A stretch of 41,923 nucleotides of DNA from a virus, in IMG/VR virus record IMGVR_UViG_3300025896_000051, positions 1 to 41,923 of that record, one strand, 5' to 3'. Of this stretch, positions 6,689-14,836 are shown one piece after another; position 1 is the stretch's first letter; each line of letters begins with the position of its first letter. The position numbers and the translations under genes were made by a program. Below the pieces are notes generated by a model. The model did no database searches, had not been told where the DNA came from, and saw only the letters and a program-made list of their open reading frames with translations.

Positions 6689-7431
6689 GGCGACTCCTCG
6701 AGCAGCGGATCCAGGTCGATCCGGTTCAGGTAGTCGATCAGGTGGCGCGCCTCTGCACGAGAGAAGACGAACGGCACCGAGCCTCGCCAGCAGTGCAGCC
6801 GACCGTCGGAAGCCAGCGCCACGGCGAACTGGTCCGGGCCCGGCGCAAAGTCGACCGCCAGCGTGACTACCGGCGCCTCGGGCCCACGCTCGGCAACTTC
6901 AACACGCTCCGGTTCGGAAGCATCGCCGAGCTTCGCGCCGCGAAGCCAGTCCGCCAGCTCCGGCGTCTGCTCGAGCTCCGCCTCGAAGCCGTCAGCCTTT
7001 GGCCGGATCGCCACCACCCTGCTGATCGGCTCGTGGCCAGCGTGAGCAGGCAGCAGCGGAGCGTCGGCCGGCGGAGGGTTGGGATCGACCACCGGCGCGA
7101 TGACGCCGCGCGGCTCGAGCTCAGGACGACCGGTGCCGGAGATCAGGCGATCGGCCGCCGGCGGCACGCCAGTGGCCAGCTCGCCGTTCGTCCCGCGCAC
7201 CAGCTCGTAGAACACCGGGCCGCGCGCGCCAGGGCTGAACTCCGCCTCCCGGTTGACGTAGCCGTGCACGTGAGCCTCCTCGAGGGCCTCGCGCACCTGC
7301 AGAGCCGTGACGCCGCGCAGCTCGCCAGCGATCATGCCCGCGGTGGCACGCGGTCGACCAGGCAGCATCGCCTCCAGATGCGCCAGCGCCCGGAACGCCA
7401 CCGTCCCGGGTTTCGGGGGGAAGGTGCTCAT
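6685..7431 (-). CDS. Winged-helix protein, 248 aa, likely regulator
   Basis: The N-terminal 80 residues look like a winged helix: ALAHLEAMLPGRPRATAGM, then LQVREALEEAHVHGYVNR, and a beta wing ending in PVFYELV. A long Pro-rich linker follows, then a C-terminal domain (about 170-248) with DQFAVALASDGRLHCWRG. ATG 7431 overlaps the HTH gene stop (ATGA). Its position directly after the HTH regulator and before the methylase and O/P genes suggests control of early or replication genes; this is inference. Confidence 0.6.
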   Translation of the reverse strand: MSTFPPKPGTVAFRALAHLEAMLPGRPRATAGMIAGELRGVTALQVREALEEAHVHGYVNREAEFSPGARGPVFYELVRGTNGELATGVPPAADRLISGTGRPELEPRGVIAPVVDPNPPPADAPLLPAHAGHEPISRVVAIRPKADGFEAELEQTPELADWLRGAKLGDASEPERVEVAERGPEAPVVTLAVDFAPGPDQFAVALASDGRLHCWRGSVPFVFSRAEARHLIDYLNRIDLDPLLEESP

Positions 7432-7787
7432 GGCGTGACCGGCTCGATGAAGCCGGAAGGCCCGCCTGCAGGCACCGGATCGCCGGAACCAGGCGCAACG
7501 AGCGGCTTCTTGCGGCGAGAGACACCGCGCCGAGCACGCGCGCTGGTGCCGCGCGGAGCGCGAGCGTCCGGCGGCGTCGCCAGCGCAACAGCGGCGAGCG
7601 ACTCCACGAACGGCTGGAAAGCCGCGACGGTGACGATTCCAGGGTTCTGCGACTTGCCGCTGCGGATGTTCCACAGCGTGCCGACCGGCACGCCGGAGAG
7701 CTCGGAGAGCTTCTCCAGCTGCGGCTGACGCAGCAAGCCAAGCGCAGCAGCGACCTGGGCCAGAGAGGGGACGGGTGGGATCATCAT
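7428..7787 (-). CDS. HTH regulator (Cro/CI/CII-type), first gene of the left operon
   Basis: The protein has 119 residues. A helix-turn-helix spans about 20-50: LEKLSELSGVPVGTLWNIRS matches the XRE-like pattern with a recognition helix starting at PVGTLW. The C-terminal half is basic and Pro/Ala-rich and looks disordered. It lies at the divergent control region, as phage repressors and Cro proteins do. ATGATG at 7787-7782 has no Shine-Dalgarno, and a possible -10 box (7800-7795) would place the transcript start at the ATG. I cannot say whether it is the lysogeny repressor or a Cro/CII analogue. Confidence 0.7.
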   Translation of the reverse strand: MMIPPVPSLAQVAAALGLLRQPQLEKLSELSGVPVGTLWNIRSGKSQNPGIVTVAAFQPFVESLAAVALATPPDARAPRGTSARARRGVSRRKKPLVAPGSGDPVPAGGPSGFIEPVTP

Positions 7788-7996
7788 GGCCGGAAGCGTA
7801 GCAGAAGTGCGGCGCGTGGTCCAATCGGACGACTCGCGCGCTCGCAGAAACGGTTATGCACAGGCATGACGCTAGGTAGAGTGCGGACTTCTCCACAAAA
7901 GCCACGCGAAATAGTCCAGATTGACCGTTGACTGTTGGCTGGCAGATAGGCAGAGTAAGGCCATCGCGCAACCCCGCGCGGAACCAGGAGCCAAAG
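7788..7996. promoter_or_regulatory. Divergent control region between left and right operons
   Basis: This is the longest non-coding stretch, about 210 bases. On the minus strand TTGGAC (7824-7819) and TACGCT (7800-7795), 18 bases apart, could drive the HTH gene. GTCCAATCGGAC (7819-7830) is an inverted repeat overlapping that -35 and is a candidate operator. On the plus strand TTGACC (7921) and TTGACT (7928) are candidate -35 boxes for the right operon, with no strong -10. A degenerate relative of the later repeated promoter motif lies at about 7935-7966. Confidence 0.5.
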
Positions 7997-8227
7997 ATGA
8001 ACACCGCCACCACCTCCCGCAAGCCTGCAACCCCAAGCAAGGCGATCCAGCAGCGCACCGAGATGCTCACGGTGATTGCAGCCAAGCACCTCAGCCTGGA
8101 GACGCTCGAGACGCGCATGTCCGACGGCCTGGACTTCAGCGACCAAGCGGTGTGGAGCATCAAGGCTGCGCTCGAGGCAGCGTACGAAGCCGGCGCGAAC
8201 GCGATGCTGGCCGCTCTGAGCAAGTGA
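7997..8227 (+). CDS. DUF6900-like small protein, first gene of the right operon
   Basis: The protein has 76 residues. AGGAG is placed well before ATG 7997. The core (AAKHLSLETLETR, then LDFSDQAVWSIKAALEAAYEAG) matches my memory of the DUF6900 family, small helical proteins found on phages and plasmids. No enzymatic residues stand out. Being first in the early operon, it may be made soon after infection, possibly to act on a host process; that is inference. Confidence 0.7.
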   Translation: MNTATTSRKPATPSKAIQQRTEMLTVIAAKHLSLETLETRMSDGLDFSDQAVWSIKAALEAAYEAGANAMLAALSK

Positions 8228-8240
8228 GAGAGGACGCAGC

Positions 8241-8372
8241 ATGAGCACCATCAAGCCGCGCCTCGTCAGCACGAACCTGCGCCGCGCCAGCGGCACCTGG
8301 GTCCGCCTCTGCCCGACTTGGTTCTGCACCGGCATGCCGGCGCGATGGACCAGCACCGAGCAGGCCGGCTGA
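8241..8372 (+). CDS. Small hypothetical protein, 43 aa
   Basis: A good purine-rich RBS (GAGAGAGG) precedes ATG 8241, 13 bases after the previous stop. The peptide is basic and Trp-containing (TWVRLCPTWFCTG, two Cys). It ends just before two strong hairpins. I do not recognise it. Confidence 0.5.
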   Translation: MSTIKPRLVSTNLRRASGTWVRLCPTWFCTGMPARWTSTEQAG

Positions 8373-8383
8373 CCGCACCCGCG

Positions 8384-8424
8384 AGCCCGGCGCGTCCGGG
8401 CTTGGGAGTGCGGCCACCGGCCGC
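8384..8424 (+). terminator. Two tandem GC-rich hairpins
   Basis: The first hairpin is AGCCCGG-cgcgt-CCGGGCT (8384-8402). The second is GCGGCC-acc-GGCCGC (8410-8424). There is no T-tract, so they are not classic intrinsic terminators. They could attenuate transcription, stabilise mRNA ends, or control translation of the gene starting at 8441. Confidence 0.4.
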
Positions 8425-8440
8425 CACCACAGGAGCCACG

Positions 8441-8653
8441 ATGAACACCAGCAAGACATCCAGCGCCACCTTCGCGCAGAAGTACCCCGCGTACATGGAC
8501 CCCGAGACCGCGAAGCGCACGATCGAGCTCGGCCGCGCGCTGCGCGCCCAGCTCCAGCGCCGGCGGCAGTCGGTCACCATCACGGTCGATGCGACGCGCC
8601 TGCAGGCCGCGCTGCGCCGCGCGCAGCACTCCACCAGCGGGAGCGCAGCGTGA
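8441..8653 (+). CDS. Hypothetical protein, 70 aa
   Basis: AGGAGCC lies just before ATG 8441. The sequence is helical and basic (KRTIELGRALRAQLQRRR), then VTITVDATRLQAALRRAQ. It could be a small nucleic-acid-binding protein. The stop overlaps the next GTG (GTGA). No family is recognised. Confidence 0.55.
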   Translation: MNTSKTSSATFAQKYPAYMDPETAKRTIELGRALRAQLQRRRQSVTITVDATRLQAALRRAQHSTSGSAA

Positions 8654-8994
8654 GCGCCGCCGAGCAGAGCCGCTGCAGCCTCGGGCCCTGGCGCGCCATT
8701 CGCTGCGCCTCCAGCTGGCGCATCTACGACCAGCAGGGCAACGCGATCGCCAGACTGGCCACCACCGAGATCACAGAGCCGCGCCGGGCCTACGATGCCC
8801 GCCTGATGGCCCGCGCTCCCGAGCTCGAGATGATGTTGGCCGAGTGCGCCGGGATGCTCGGCGCGGCTGCCGACAGCCTGAAGGGCCGCGGCGCCCTCCG
8901 GCCGGACGCCGAGCCGGTGCTCCGCGAGCAGCAGCAGAAGTGCATCGCCCTGCTGCGCGCGATCGCGGTCGCTCCGACGGAGAACGCCGGATGA
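8650..8994 (+). CDS. Hypothetical phage protein, 114 aa
   Basis: The pattern is typical of many small early phage proteins. A beta segment (SWRIYDQQGNAIARLATTE) is followed by RLMARAPELEMMLAECAGML, a helix seen in proteins that list mature genome-end residues after ARLMAAAPELL. The function is unknown. GTG 8650 overlaps the upstream stop and the end overlaps the next ATG. Confidence 0.6.
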   Translation: MSAAEQSRCSLGPWRAIRCASSWRIYDQQGNAIARLATTEITEPRRAYDARLMARAPELEMMLAECAGMLGAAADSLKGRGALRPDAEPVLREQQQKCIALLRAIAVAPTENAG

Positions 8995-9089
8995 GCGAGC
9001 TGCGCCTCCACCTCGCACGCGAGGCTGCCCTCCACGCCGCCTGGGAAGCGTTCCTGGCGGACGTTCCCATGACCTGGATCCGAGCATGA
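8991..9089 (+). CDS. Very small protein, 32 aa
   Basis: This is a 32-codon frame joined by ATGA overlaps at both ends (8991 and 9086), which is the main reason to believe it. It is one amphipathic helix (ELRLHLAREAALHAAWEAFL) plus a short tail. It may matter mainly for coupled translation. Confidence 0.45.
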   Translation: MSELRLHLAREAALHAAWEAFLADVPMTWIRA

Positions 9090-9334
9090 AACTCCACTGC
9101 GCCCGCTACACCATCCCCACCCGCATGCCGCTCTGGCAGCGCCTCTGGAACCTGTATCAGCTGCACCGGCTGCGCGAGCAGCTCAAGTGCCTGCAGGATG
9201 AGCGCGACGGCTACCTCCAGGCCGCCACGATGCCCGGCTCCGAATTCAAGCTGGGGCCGAAGTACCTGGAGAACTGCGCCGAGCAGGAGCGCCAGCTGCA
9301 GGCGCGCATCGCGGTGCTGGAGGTCATGTCATGA
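9086..9334 (+). CDS. Coiled-coil small protein, 82 aa
   Basis: After a short N-terminal segment, most of the chain is coiled coil (WQRLWNLYQLHRLREQLKCL and EQERQLQARIAVLEVM). It is joined by ATGA overlaps on both sides. Possibly a dimer; the function is unknown. Confidence 0.55.
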   Translation: MKLHCARYTIPTRMPLWQRLWNLYQLHRLREQLKCLQDERDGYLQAATMPGSEFKLGPKYLENCAEQERQLQARIAVLEVMS

Positions 9335-9621
9335 GCGACGACGACCCGACAGTGATCGACCAGGCGGCGCGCGAGGCCTTCGTGCTCGAGCTCCGCGCGC
9401 TGACGCTGAAGCATGGCATCGCGATCGAGGGATGCGGCTGCTGCGGTTCGCCCTACCTGACCAGAGACGTCCCGGTGACGGATCCGCGTTCCGGGTACGC
9501 CATCAGCGCTCGCTCGGAGCACCTCGCCTGGGTTGACCCGAGCCGCGACATCAACTGGCGCCACCGCCAGCGCGAGCTCGTGACAGCAGCGCCGGCCGCA
9601 GCACCAGGGAGCGCCGACTGA
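9331..9621 (+). CDS. CGCC-motif small phage protein, 96 aa
   Basis: The segment LRALTLKHGIAIEGCGCCGS recurs, in my memory, in early genes of many siphoviruses; the paired Cys could bind metal. It sits immediately before the exonuclease gene (TGATGG overlap at 9619-9623), suggesting a supporting role in the recombination group, by position only. Confidence 0.6.
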   Translation: MSDDDPTVIDQAAREAFVLELRALTLKHGIAIEGCGCCGSPYLTRDVPVTDPRSGYAISARSEHLAWVDPSRDINWRHRQRELVTAAPAAAPGSAD

Positions 9622-10574
9622 TGGCCCGCGCGCGCACGAAAGAGCCGGATCGCCGCACCTTCCTCGGCGGCACCGATGCGCCAGCGGTGCTCGGCGTCAG
9701 CCCCTGGATGACCGCGGTCGACCTGTGGCGCCTGAAGACGGGACGGGTGAAGCCGGAGCCGGATCCCGAGCGCGACCGGCGCCTCGAGCGCGGCAAGCGC
9801 CTCGAGCCGTTCATCTGCGAGATGGTGGTCGACAAGCTGCGCGACCAGGGCCACGAGGTCAAGGTGCTGGCGCGCAACGAGCGGTACACCCACCCGAGGT
9901 ACCCGTTCCTGAAGTGCGAGATCGACCTGGAGCTCGAGGTCGACGGCGAGCACGTGACCAGCGACGCGAAGTCGGTCGGCGGCCAGGCCCGCCACCGCTG
10001 GGGCCAGGAGGGCACCGAAGACATCCCGATCGACTACGCCGCGCAGTTCATGGACGGCCTGATGATCACCGGCCGCCAGCGCTGCCTTGCCGCCGCGCTG
10101 CGCAGCTTCGATGACGTCGACATCTTCTGGCTGACGCGCGACGAACAGACGATCCAGGGCATGGAGAGCAAGATGGTCTCGTTCTGGCAGGACCATGTCG
10201 AGCGCGACATCCCGCCGGACCCGGTCAACTTCTCCGACCTGCGCGCCCTGTTCGAGAAGCCGGAGCCGCGCCGCGTCGAGGCGACGCCCGAGATCCTCGA
10301 GGCGGTCCAGGAGCTCGGCCAGATCAAGGGCCGGATCGAGGCGCTCGAGGCGCGCGAGGAACACCTGCGGTTCACCATCGCCAAGCACATGGGCCCGGCC
10401 GAGACGCTGGCCAGCGGCGTCCGCGACTTGATGTCCTGGGCCACCGAGAGCCGCGCCCGCTTCGAGCTCGACCGGTTCAAGCGAGAGCACCCCGACTGGT
10501 ACGCGCTGTACCTGAAGACCACCAGCACCAGAGTGCTGCGCCGCGCGCGATCGCGGTCGGCCGGCGCCCGATGA
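9621..10574 (+). CDS. YqaJ-type 5'-3' exonuclease
   Basis: The protein has 317 residues. It chews double-stranded DNA ends to leave 3' single strands for the RecT annealing protein encoded next. The family signature is clear: FLGGTDAPAVLGVSPWMTAV at the N-terminus, RGKRLEPFICEMV, and the PD-(D/E)XK core. In the core, KCEIDLELEVDG supplies Asp, and TSDAKSVG supplies the Asp-x-Lys pair, with YAAQFMDGLMITG after it. A coiled-coil tail (about 225-260) follows. Pairing with recT gives a Red-like two-component recombination system. Confidence 0.92.
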   Translation: MARARTKEPDRRTFLGGTDAPAVLGVSPWMTAVDLWRLKTGRVKPEPDPERDRRLERGKRLEPFICEMVVDKLRDQGHEVKVLARNERYTHPRYPFLKCEIDLELEVDGEHVTSDAKSVGGQARHRWGQEGTEDIPIDYAAQFMDGLMITGRQRCLAAALRSFDDVDIFWLTRDEQTIQGMESKMVSFWQDHVERDIPPDPVNFSDLRALFEKPEPRRVEATPEILEAVQELGQIKGRIEALEAREEHLRFTIAKHMGPAETLASGVRDLMSWATESRARFELDRFKREHPDWYALYLKTTSTRVLRRARSRSAGAR

Positions 10575-10599
10575 TTCACCACCACGAGAGGAAAGCACG

Positions 10600-11829
10600 A
10601 TGAGCAAAGACGCACTGCGAGCTGCCGCCACCGGCAGCGTCGCAGAACCCCCGAAGACGATCTTCCAGTACCTCGATGACGCCCGGGTCAAGCAAGGCAT
10701 CGCCGCGGTCGCCGGCAAGTACCTCACCGCCGAGCGCATGCTCCGGCTGTGCGTGATGGCGGTGAAGAAGACCCCGAAGCTGGCCGCCTGCGATCCGGCG
10801 ACGGTGCTCGGCGCCATGATGACCAGCGCCGCCCTCGGCCTCGAGCCGAACACCGTCCAGCAGCAGGCCTTTCTGATCCCGTACAGCACGCGCCGCAAGC
10901 TGCCGAACGGCCAGTGGGGAGACGTCCTCGAGTGCCAGTTCCAGATCGGCTACCGCGGCTTCATCACCCTGGCGTACCGCTCGCCGCGCGTGAAGCGCCT
11001 GATGGCCGAAGCGATCCACGCCGGCGACCACTTCAAGCACCGCCTCGGCTCCGGCACGTTCCTGGAATACGAGAAAGCGCTGGTCGACCGCGGCGCGCTC
11101 ATCGGAGCGTTCAGCTACGTGCAGCTCGAGGATGGCGGAGAAGTCGCCTGCGTGCTGCCGCTTGAGGAAGTGCTGAAGATCCGCGGTCGCAGCGAGACGT
11201 ACAAGACCCTGGTGCGCTACGTGGAGAACGCCCAGACCGACCAGGACCGGGCAAAGGCACAGGCGAAGCTGGACGACACGCCCTGGGTCCTCTGGGAGGA
11301 TGACATGGCGGCGAAGTCGGCGATCAAGAAGCACGCGAAGCTGCTGCCGATCGCATCCAACGACGCGCTGGCGGTGGCCGCCGAGGTCGACAACCGGGCC
11401 GAGGGCGGCGGCTTGGACCTCCGCGCGATGACCACGGTCGAGCAGGTGCGCGAGGTCTTCGAGGAAGGCGGAGAGCCGCCGGCGCTGCCGGACGGTACCG
11501 CCGAGCAGGAAGCCAGCCGCGAGGCCTTCGGAACGGTGGCGCGCGGCAACCAGCAAGCCACCGCCACACCAGCGGCGGCGCCGGCCGAGCCGGAACGCAA
11601 CCAGGCCGCGGCCAGCGGCGGTGGCAAGCGCAAGCCGCCCGCAGCAGCGGCGCCGGCTGCAGCCGCGCCGGCAGAGCCGCAGCGCACCTACGCCGAGATC
11701 GCCGATGCGATCAAGGCGGCGAAGGACCTGGACAGCGCCCTGCTCGAGCTCGACGGCGCGCGGCACCTGCCGCCCGACCAGGCGAAGGACCTCAAGGCGA
11801 TGGTCGACCGCATGTTCAGCGGAGACTGA
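10600..11829 (+). CDS. recT: RecT single-strand annealing protein
   Basis: The protein has 409 residues. It anneals complementary single strands made by the exonuclease. The RecT core covers about 20-260: FQYLDDARVKQGIAAVAGK, TVLGAMMTSAALGLEPNTVQ, QFQIGYRGFITLAYRSP, and DDMAAKSAIKKHAKLLP. An Ala/Pro-rich linker (about 300-365) and a short helical C-terminal domain (AEIADAIKAAKDLDSALLEL) make it longer than the usual 270-330. The linker-plus-tail design resembles SSB-type or partner-docking tails. Confidence 0.93.
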   Translation: MSKDALRAAATGSVAEPPKTIFQYLDDARVKQGIAAVAGKYLTAERMLRLCVMAVKKTPKLAACDPATVLGAMMTSAALGLEPNTVQQQAFLIPYSTRRKLPNGQWGDVLECQFQIGYRGFITLAYRSPRVKRLMAEAIHAGDHFKHRLGSGTFLEYEKALVDRGALIGAFSYVQLEDGGEVACVLPLEEVLKIRGRSETYKTLVRYVENAQTDQDRAKAQAKLDDTPWVLWEDDMAAKSAIKKHAKLLPIASNDALAVAAEVDNRAEGGGLDLRAMTTVEQVREVFEEGGEPPALPDGTAEQEASREAFGTVARGNQQATATPAAAPAEPERNQAAASGGGKRKPPAAAAPAAAAPAEPQRTYAEIADAIKAAKDLDSALLELDGARHLPPDQAKDLKAMVDRMFSGD

Positions 11830-11877
11830 GCGCCAGCAAGATCCGCCCGATAGGGCATACGACGGAGAGAGTGAACG

Positions 11878-12141
11878 ATGAGCAAGATCAACCTCGGCGA
11901 CGAAGCGAAGGACCGCGTCTCCGGCTTCCAGGGTGTCTGCGTGGCCATCACGCAGTGGATCAGCGGCTGCGCGCGCCTGACGCTCCAGCCGCCGACCGGC
12001 AAGGACGGCAAGATCCCCGAGGCCCAGACCTTCGATGAGCCGATGCTCCAGCTGGTCAAGGCGGCCAAGGTCGCACAGGGCCCGATGAAGACCGGCGGCC
12101 CGCGGCCGGAGCCCGCGCGCGCACCGGCGGCCAAGCGCTGA
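11878..12141 (+). CDS. Small barrel-like phage protein, 87 aa
   Basis: KDRVSGFQGVCVAITQWISG followed by ARLTLQPP and FDEPML is a common phage pattern: a small KOW/SH3-like beta barrel that I recall in many early regions, with no known function. GAGAG is near ATG 11878. Confidence 0.6.
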   Translation: MSKINLGDEAKDRVSGFQGVCVAITQWISGCARLTLQPPTGKDGKIPEAQTFDEPMLQLVKAAKVAQGPMKTGGPRPEPARAPAAKR

Positions 12142-12268
12142 CAGTTTCCGGGTGGGTGAGAGCAAGCGCTCTGAGGGGAGTTGGATGGCTCCTGGTCCCC
12201 AATAGTCCGGCGTCGCGTCCGGCCCCACCCTCCACCACCAGCACCATCACCACCACGATCGGAGAACC
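12142..12268 (+). other. Intergenic stretch with a short hairpin
   Basis: This stretch has 127 bases without a convincing gene. AGAGC-aagc-GCTCT (12159-12172) could form a small hairpin. A CAC-rich leader precedes the RBS of the next gene. I see no strong promoter. Confidence 0.3.
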
Positions 12269-13033
12269 ATGTTCGAACTCCTCGCACCTACCAAAGCGAA
12301 GCTGCTGGACGTCGTCGTCCTCAGCCAGAAGAATCGGCAACCGGATGAGAACCCCGGCGCGAAGCTGAACTTCGAGATCGCCCTCGCGGCGGACATCCTC
12401 GATGCCTTCGACCCGAAGCTGCGCGTGATGCTGTTCATGAAGGGCAGCGGCAGCGAGAGCGCCAAGCAAGCCGCGCTCGACGGCATTCCCGCCGCGTCCG
12501 ATACCCCGAACCTGACGGGCATCGGCATGAAGATCGGCAAGTTCCCCTGGAAGCAGGAGCTCTCCGGCTACACCCTGGTCATCGACCACGGCATGGGCGG
12601 CAAGAAATCCGACCTCGAGATCAGCGACGGCATGCTGTCGAACTGGCGCTTCACCCCGAAGGAAGGTGGCACCTTCATCGCCAGGATGAGCTACGAGAGC
12701 GCGAACGTGACGGAAGCACAGTTCGGCCGGCTGGCCAAGATGAAGTCGCGCGACATCGAGGTCAAGTTCTTGCCGCCGGAGGAAGCGCAGCAGCAGCTCC
12801 CGGGCGCGACCACCCAGCCGAACAAGGGCGACGGCTCCTGGCCTTTCCCGGGCAAGGGAGCAGCGCCAAGCGAGGCGCCGCCGCAGTCGACCACCACCGA
12901 AGTCGTGAAGGGCAAGCCTGCCGCGAAGAAGACCGCCGCGGCGAAGACGAAGCCCGCGGACAAGGCCAGTGCACAGGCAGCAGCCGCCACCGGCGCGTTC
13001 GTCGCCTCGGCCACCGGCAGCAAGGCCCACTGA
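12269..13033 (+). CDS. Hypothetical protein next to RecT, possible ssDNA-binding role
   Basis: The protein has 254 residues. The first 170 are beta-rich (KLNFEIALAADILDAFDPKL, SGYTLVIDHGMGGKKSDLEI, GTFIARMSYESANV), and the last 80 are Pro/Lys/Ala-rich and disordered. This folded-core-plus-flexible-tail design and its place right after the RecT group recall phage SSB-like proteins. I do not recognise the family and no catalytic residues are apparent. GGAGAACC lies ahead of ATG 12269. Confidence 0.6.
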   Translation: MFELLAPTKAKLLDVVVLSQKNRQPDENPGAKLNFEIALAADILDAFDPKLRVMLFMKGSGSESAKQAALDGIPAASDTPNLTGIGMKIGKFPWKQELSGYTLVIDHGMGGKKSDLEISDGMLSNWRFTPKEGGTFIARMSYESANVTEAQFGRLAKMKSRDIEVKFLPPEEAQQQLPGATTQPNKGDGSWPFPGKGAAPSEAPPQSTTTEVVKGKPAAKKTAAAKTKPADKASAQAAAATGAFVASATGSKAH

Positions 13034-13035
13034 CC

Positions 13036-13299
13036 ATGAGCAGCCTGCCGAACCGGCTGTTCCGGCGCGGCGCCGGCGTGCCGGGCATGCGCCTGACGCG
13101 CCGCAAGGGACACCTTGTGATCGACGTCCACGCCACGGTCGACGGTCGCAAGGTCTCCACCAGCTACCCCTGCCGGTCGGCAGGGCCGCTGGCGGCAGCC
13201 GAGCGAGCGGTGAAGTTCCGCGAGCAGCACACCGGCGTGCCGTACCCCTTCAGCCCGCGCCAGGCCTGGATTCGCCTGCGCGCCCACGGAGAGTCGTGA
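13036..13299 (+). CDS. Small basic protein, AP2/integrase-N-like pattern
   Basis: The protein has 87 residues. The pattern GMRLTRRKGHLVIDVHATVD, then KVSTSYPC and a helix AAAERAVKFREQHTG, resembles a three-stranded sheet plus helix as in AP2 or lambda-integrase N-terminal DNA-binding domains. This is a structural impression from the sequence only. The stop overlaps the next start (TGATG). Confidence 0.5.
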   Translation: MSSLPNRLFRRGAGVPGMRLTRRKGHLVIDVHATVDGRKVSTSYPCRSAGPLAAAERAVKFREQHTGVPYPFSPRQAWIRLRAHGES

Positions 13300-13523
13300 T
13301 GAACCCAGACACCGGTCACCTGTTCCGACTGCGCCGCGGAGAAGACGCGCCCGCCGGCACCGAGGTCCTGCCCGCCGACTTGCACCAGATCGCAAACCTC
13401 AAGATCAGGCGCGACCCCGATGCCAAGGTCAACCTGAAGTCCAGCACGCCGCTGGCCAAGTGGGCGAAGAAGAAGCGCCTCGAGCGCATCGCCGCGAAGT
13501 CCCGCCGGCGCAACCGCAAGTAG
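13299..13523 (+). CDS. Small basic protein, 74 aa
   Basis: An acidic and neutral N-terminal half is followed by a strongly basic C-terminus (KWAKKKRLERIAAKSRRRNR), which suggests nucleic-acid binding. It is translationally coupled to the gene before it. Unknown function. Confidence 0.55.
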   Translation: MNPDTGHLFRLRRGEDAPAGTEVLPADLHQIANLKIRRDPDAKVNLKSSTPLAKWAKKKRLERIAAKSRRRNRK

Positions 13524-13540
13524 AACCACCAGGAGCCACC

Positions 13541-14836
13541 ATGAATGACCATGCCAAGCGGCGCCAACCGCTCCCACCCCGAGATCCAGCCAGGAGCGAC
13601 ACCGAGCAGGGCCTGTTCCAGAAATTCATCGTCACCCGCACCGACGGCTCGAGCGGCCCGGGCGGCAAGCACGAACACTGCGAGTACTTCGTTCTCGACA
13701 TCGACCACGACCAGCACGCCATGCCCGCGCTCGAGGCCTACGCCCGCACATGCGCAGCGACGCACCCCGAGCTCGCGGTCGACCTGCAGCAGCGATACGG
13801 GCTGCCGGTGGACGCCACTATGCCGCCGACGGCCGAGCAGGTGCTGCGCCGGCGCGCTCACGCGATCGGCATCGCACGCGACATCGCCGATGCATTCAAC
13901 CGGGAACACAGCGATTGGGCGAACAGTGGCCCACTGTTCCGCAAGCTGGTCGATGAGCTGCTGACCGAGTCGGAGCTCGTGCGCGCGATCGCCGCGTGGC
14001 ACCGGGCCACCGAGCGCATGGTGGACGGCACGCCGCCCGGACACGAGGTCGAGAGCGACCGCAGCATCAGCGACCGCGCGCGAGGCCTGCTGGCCCAGCT
14101 CGAGGCGCTCGGCATTCGCAGCGTCCTGAGCGCGCACCACGAGGAATGGTGGCGGATCCACGGCGACCACGAGCGCCTGCAGCGCGAGGTCCTGCAGGTG
14201 CTGCACGACGGCCTGCGGGCCCGCCAGCGTGCCGCCGGCGGACTGGTCAGCCAGGCGCAGAGCGATGCCGCGGTCGAAGCGCTGGCCAGCGCCGAGATGC
14301 CGCACGCGGTACCGGGCCGAGCTCGCGATCTGGCCGCATGCCTGGAGAACTTCAGCCGCACCAGCCGGATGGGCGGTTCCTGGACCGTTGGCATGGCGGT
14401 TGACTTCCTCCAGCAGGTGGCTGACCACTGGAACCGACGCCCGGCAGCTGGCATGAATCTTTCCAGGGAGAGAGCGCCCGCGGTGCACGCCACACCGGTG
14501 CTACTCGAGACGACCGCGCTATGGGCGGGAGCGCAGACCAGCCAGAGCGACGGCGCCGTGCACTTCACCCGCGAGGCCTGGGAGAAGTTCGTGCAGGCCC
14601 TCGGCGCCGAGCCGCCGCTCGAGATCCTGGTCAGCCCGACCGATAGCGTGCGTGCCGACCAGGTGCACCAGCGGTGCGCCGAGCGCGGCTGCCAGGAAGC
14701 GCTGACCTGCCCGGCCGGTCGGTGCGTGATGTTCGACCGCCAGCAGCCCTGCGGCTGCCGCGAGGGCGAGTGCGAGAGCAAGCCCGATCGCGCCTGCAGG
14801 ATGACTCGCGAGATCCAGGAAGGGGGACACCAGTGA
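13541..14836 (+). CDS. Composite accessory protein, 431 aa
   Basis: ATG 13541 has AGGAGCC upstream. An N-terminal domain (about 15-85; LFQKFIVTRTDGSSGPGGKH, then CEYFVLDIDHDQHA) is one I recall as a recurring module in multi-domain phage proteins. The middle is helical (DIADAFNREHSDW to VEALASAEM). The C-terminal 50 residues hold eight Cys (CAERGC, TCPAGRC, CGCREGEC, RAC), a likely zinc cluster. Several unrelated small modules appear to be fused; the function is unknown. Confidence 0.6.
   Translation: MNDHAKRRQPLPPRDPARSDTEQGLFQKFIVTRTDGSSGPGGKHEHCEYFVLDIDHDQHAMPALEAYARTCAATHPELAVDLQQRYGLPVDATMPPTAEQVLRRRAHAIGIARDIADAFNREHSDWANSGPLFRKLVDELLTESELVRAIAAWHRATERMVDGTPPGHEVESDRSISDRARGLLAQLEALGIRSVLSAHHEEWWRIHGDHERLQREVLQVLHDGLRARQRAAGGLVSQAQSDAAVEALASAEMPHAVPGRARDLAACLENFSRTSRMGGSWTVGMAVDFLQQVADHWNRRPAAGMNLSRERAPAVHATPVLLETTALWAGAQTSQSDGAVHFTREAWEKFVQALGAEPPLEILVSPTDSVRADQVHQRCAERGCQEALTCPAGRCVMFDRQQPCGCREGECESKPDRACRMTREIQEGGHQ

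Noticed and set aside
9453-12228. Large minus-strand frames (9453-10898, 10576-12228) opposite the exonuclease and RecT genes
   Set aside because: The plus strand holds well-conserved YqaJ and RecT motifs; the antisense text has low-complexity composition and no RBS-supported starts.
12181-12230. TTGGAT...AATAGT in the gap before 12269 considered as a promoter
   Set aside because: The spacing is only about 14 bases and no related module motif is present.
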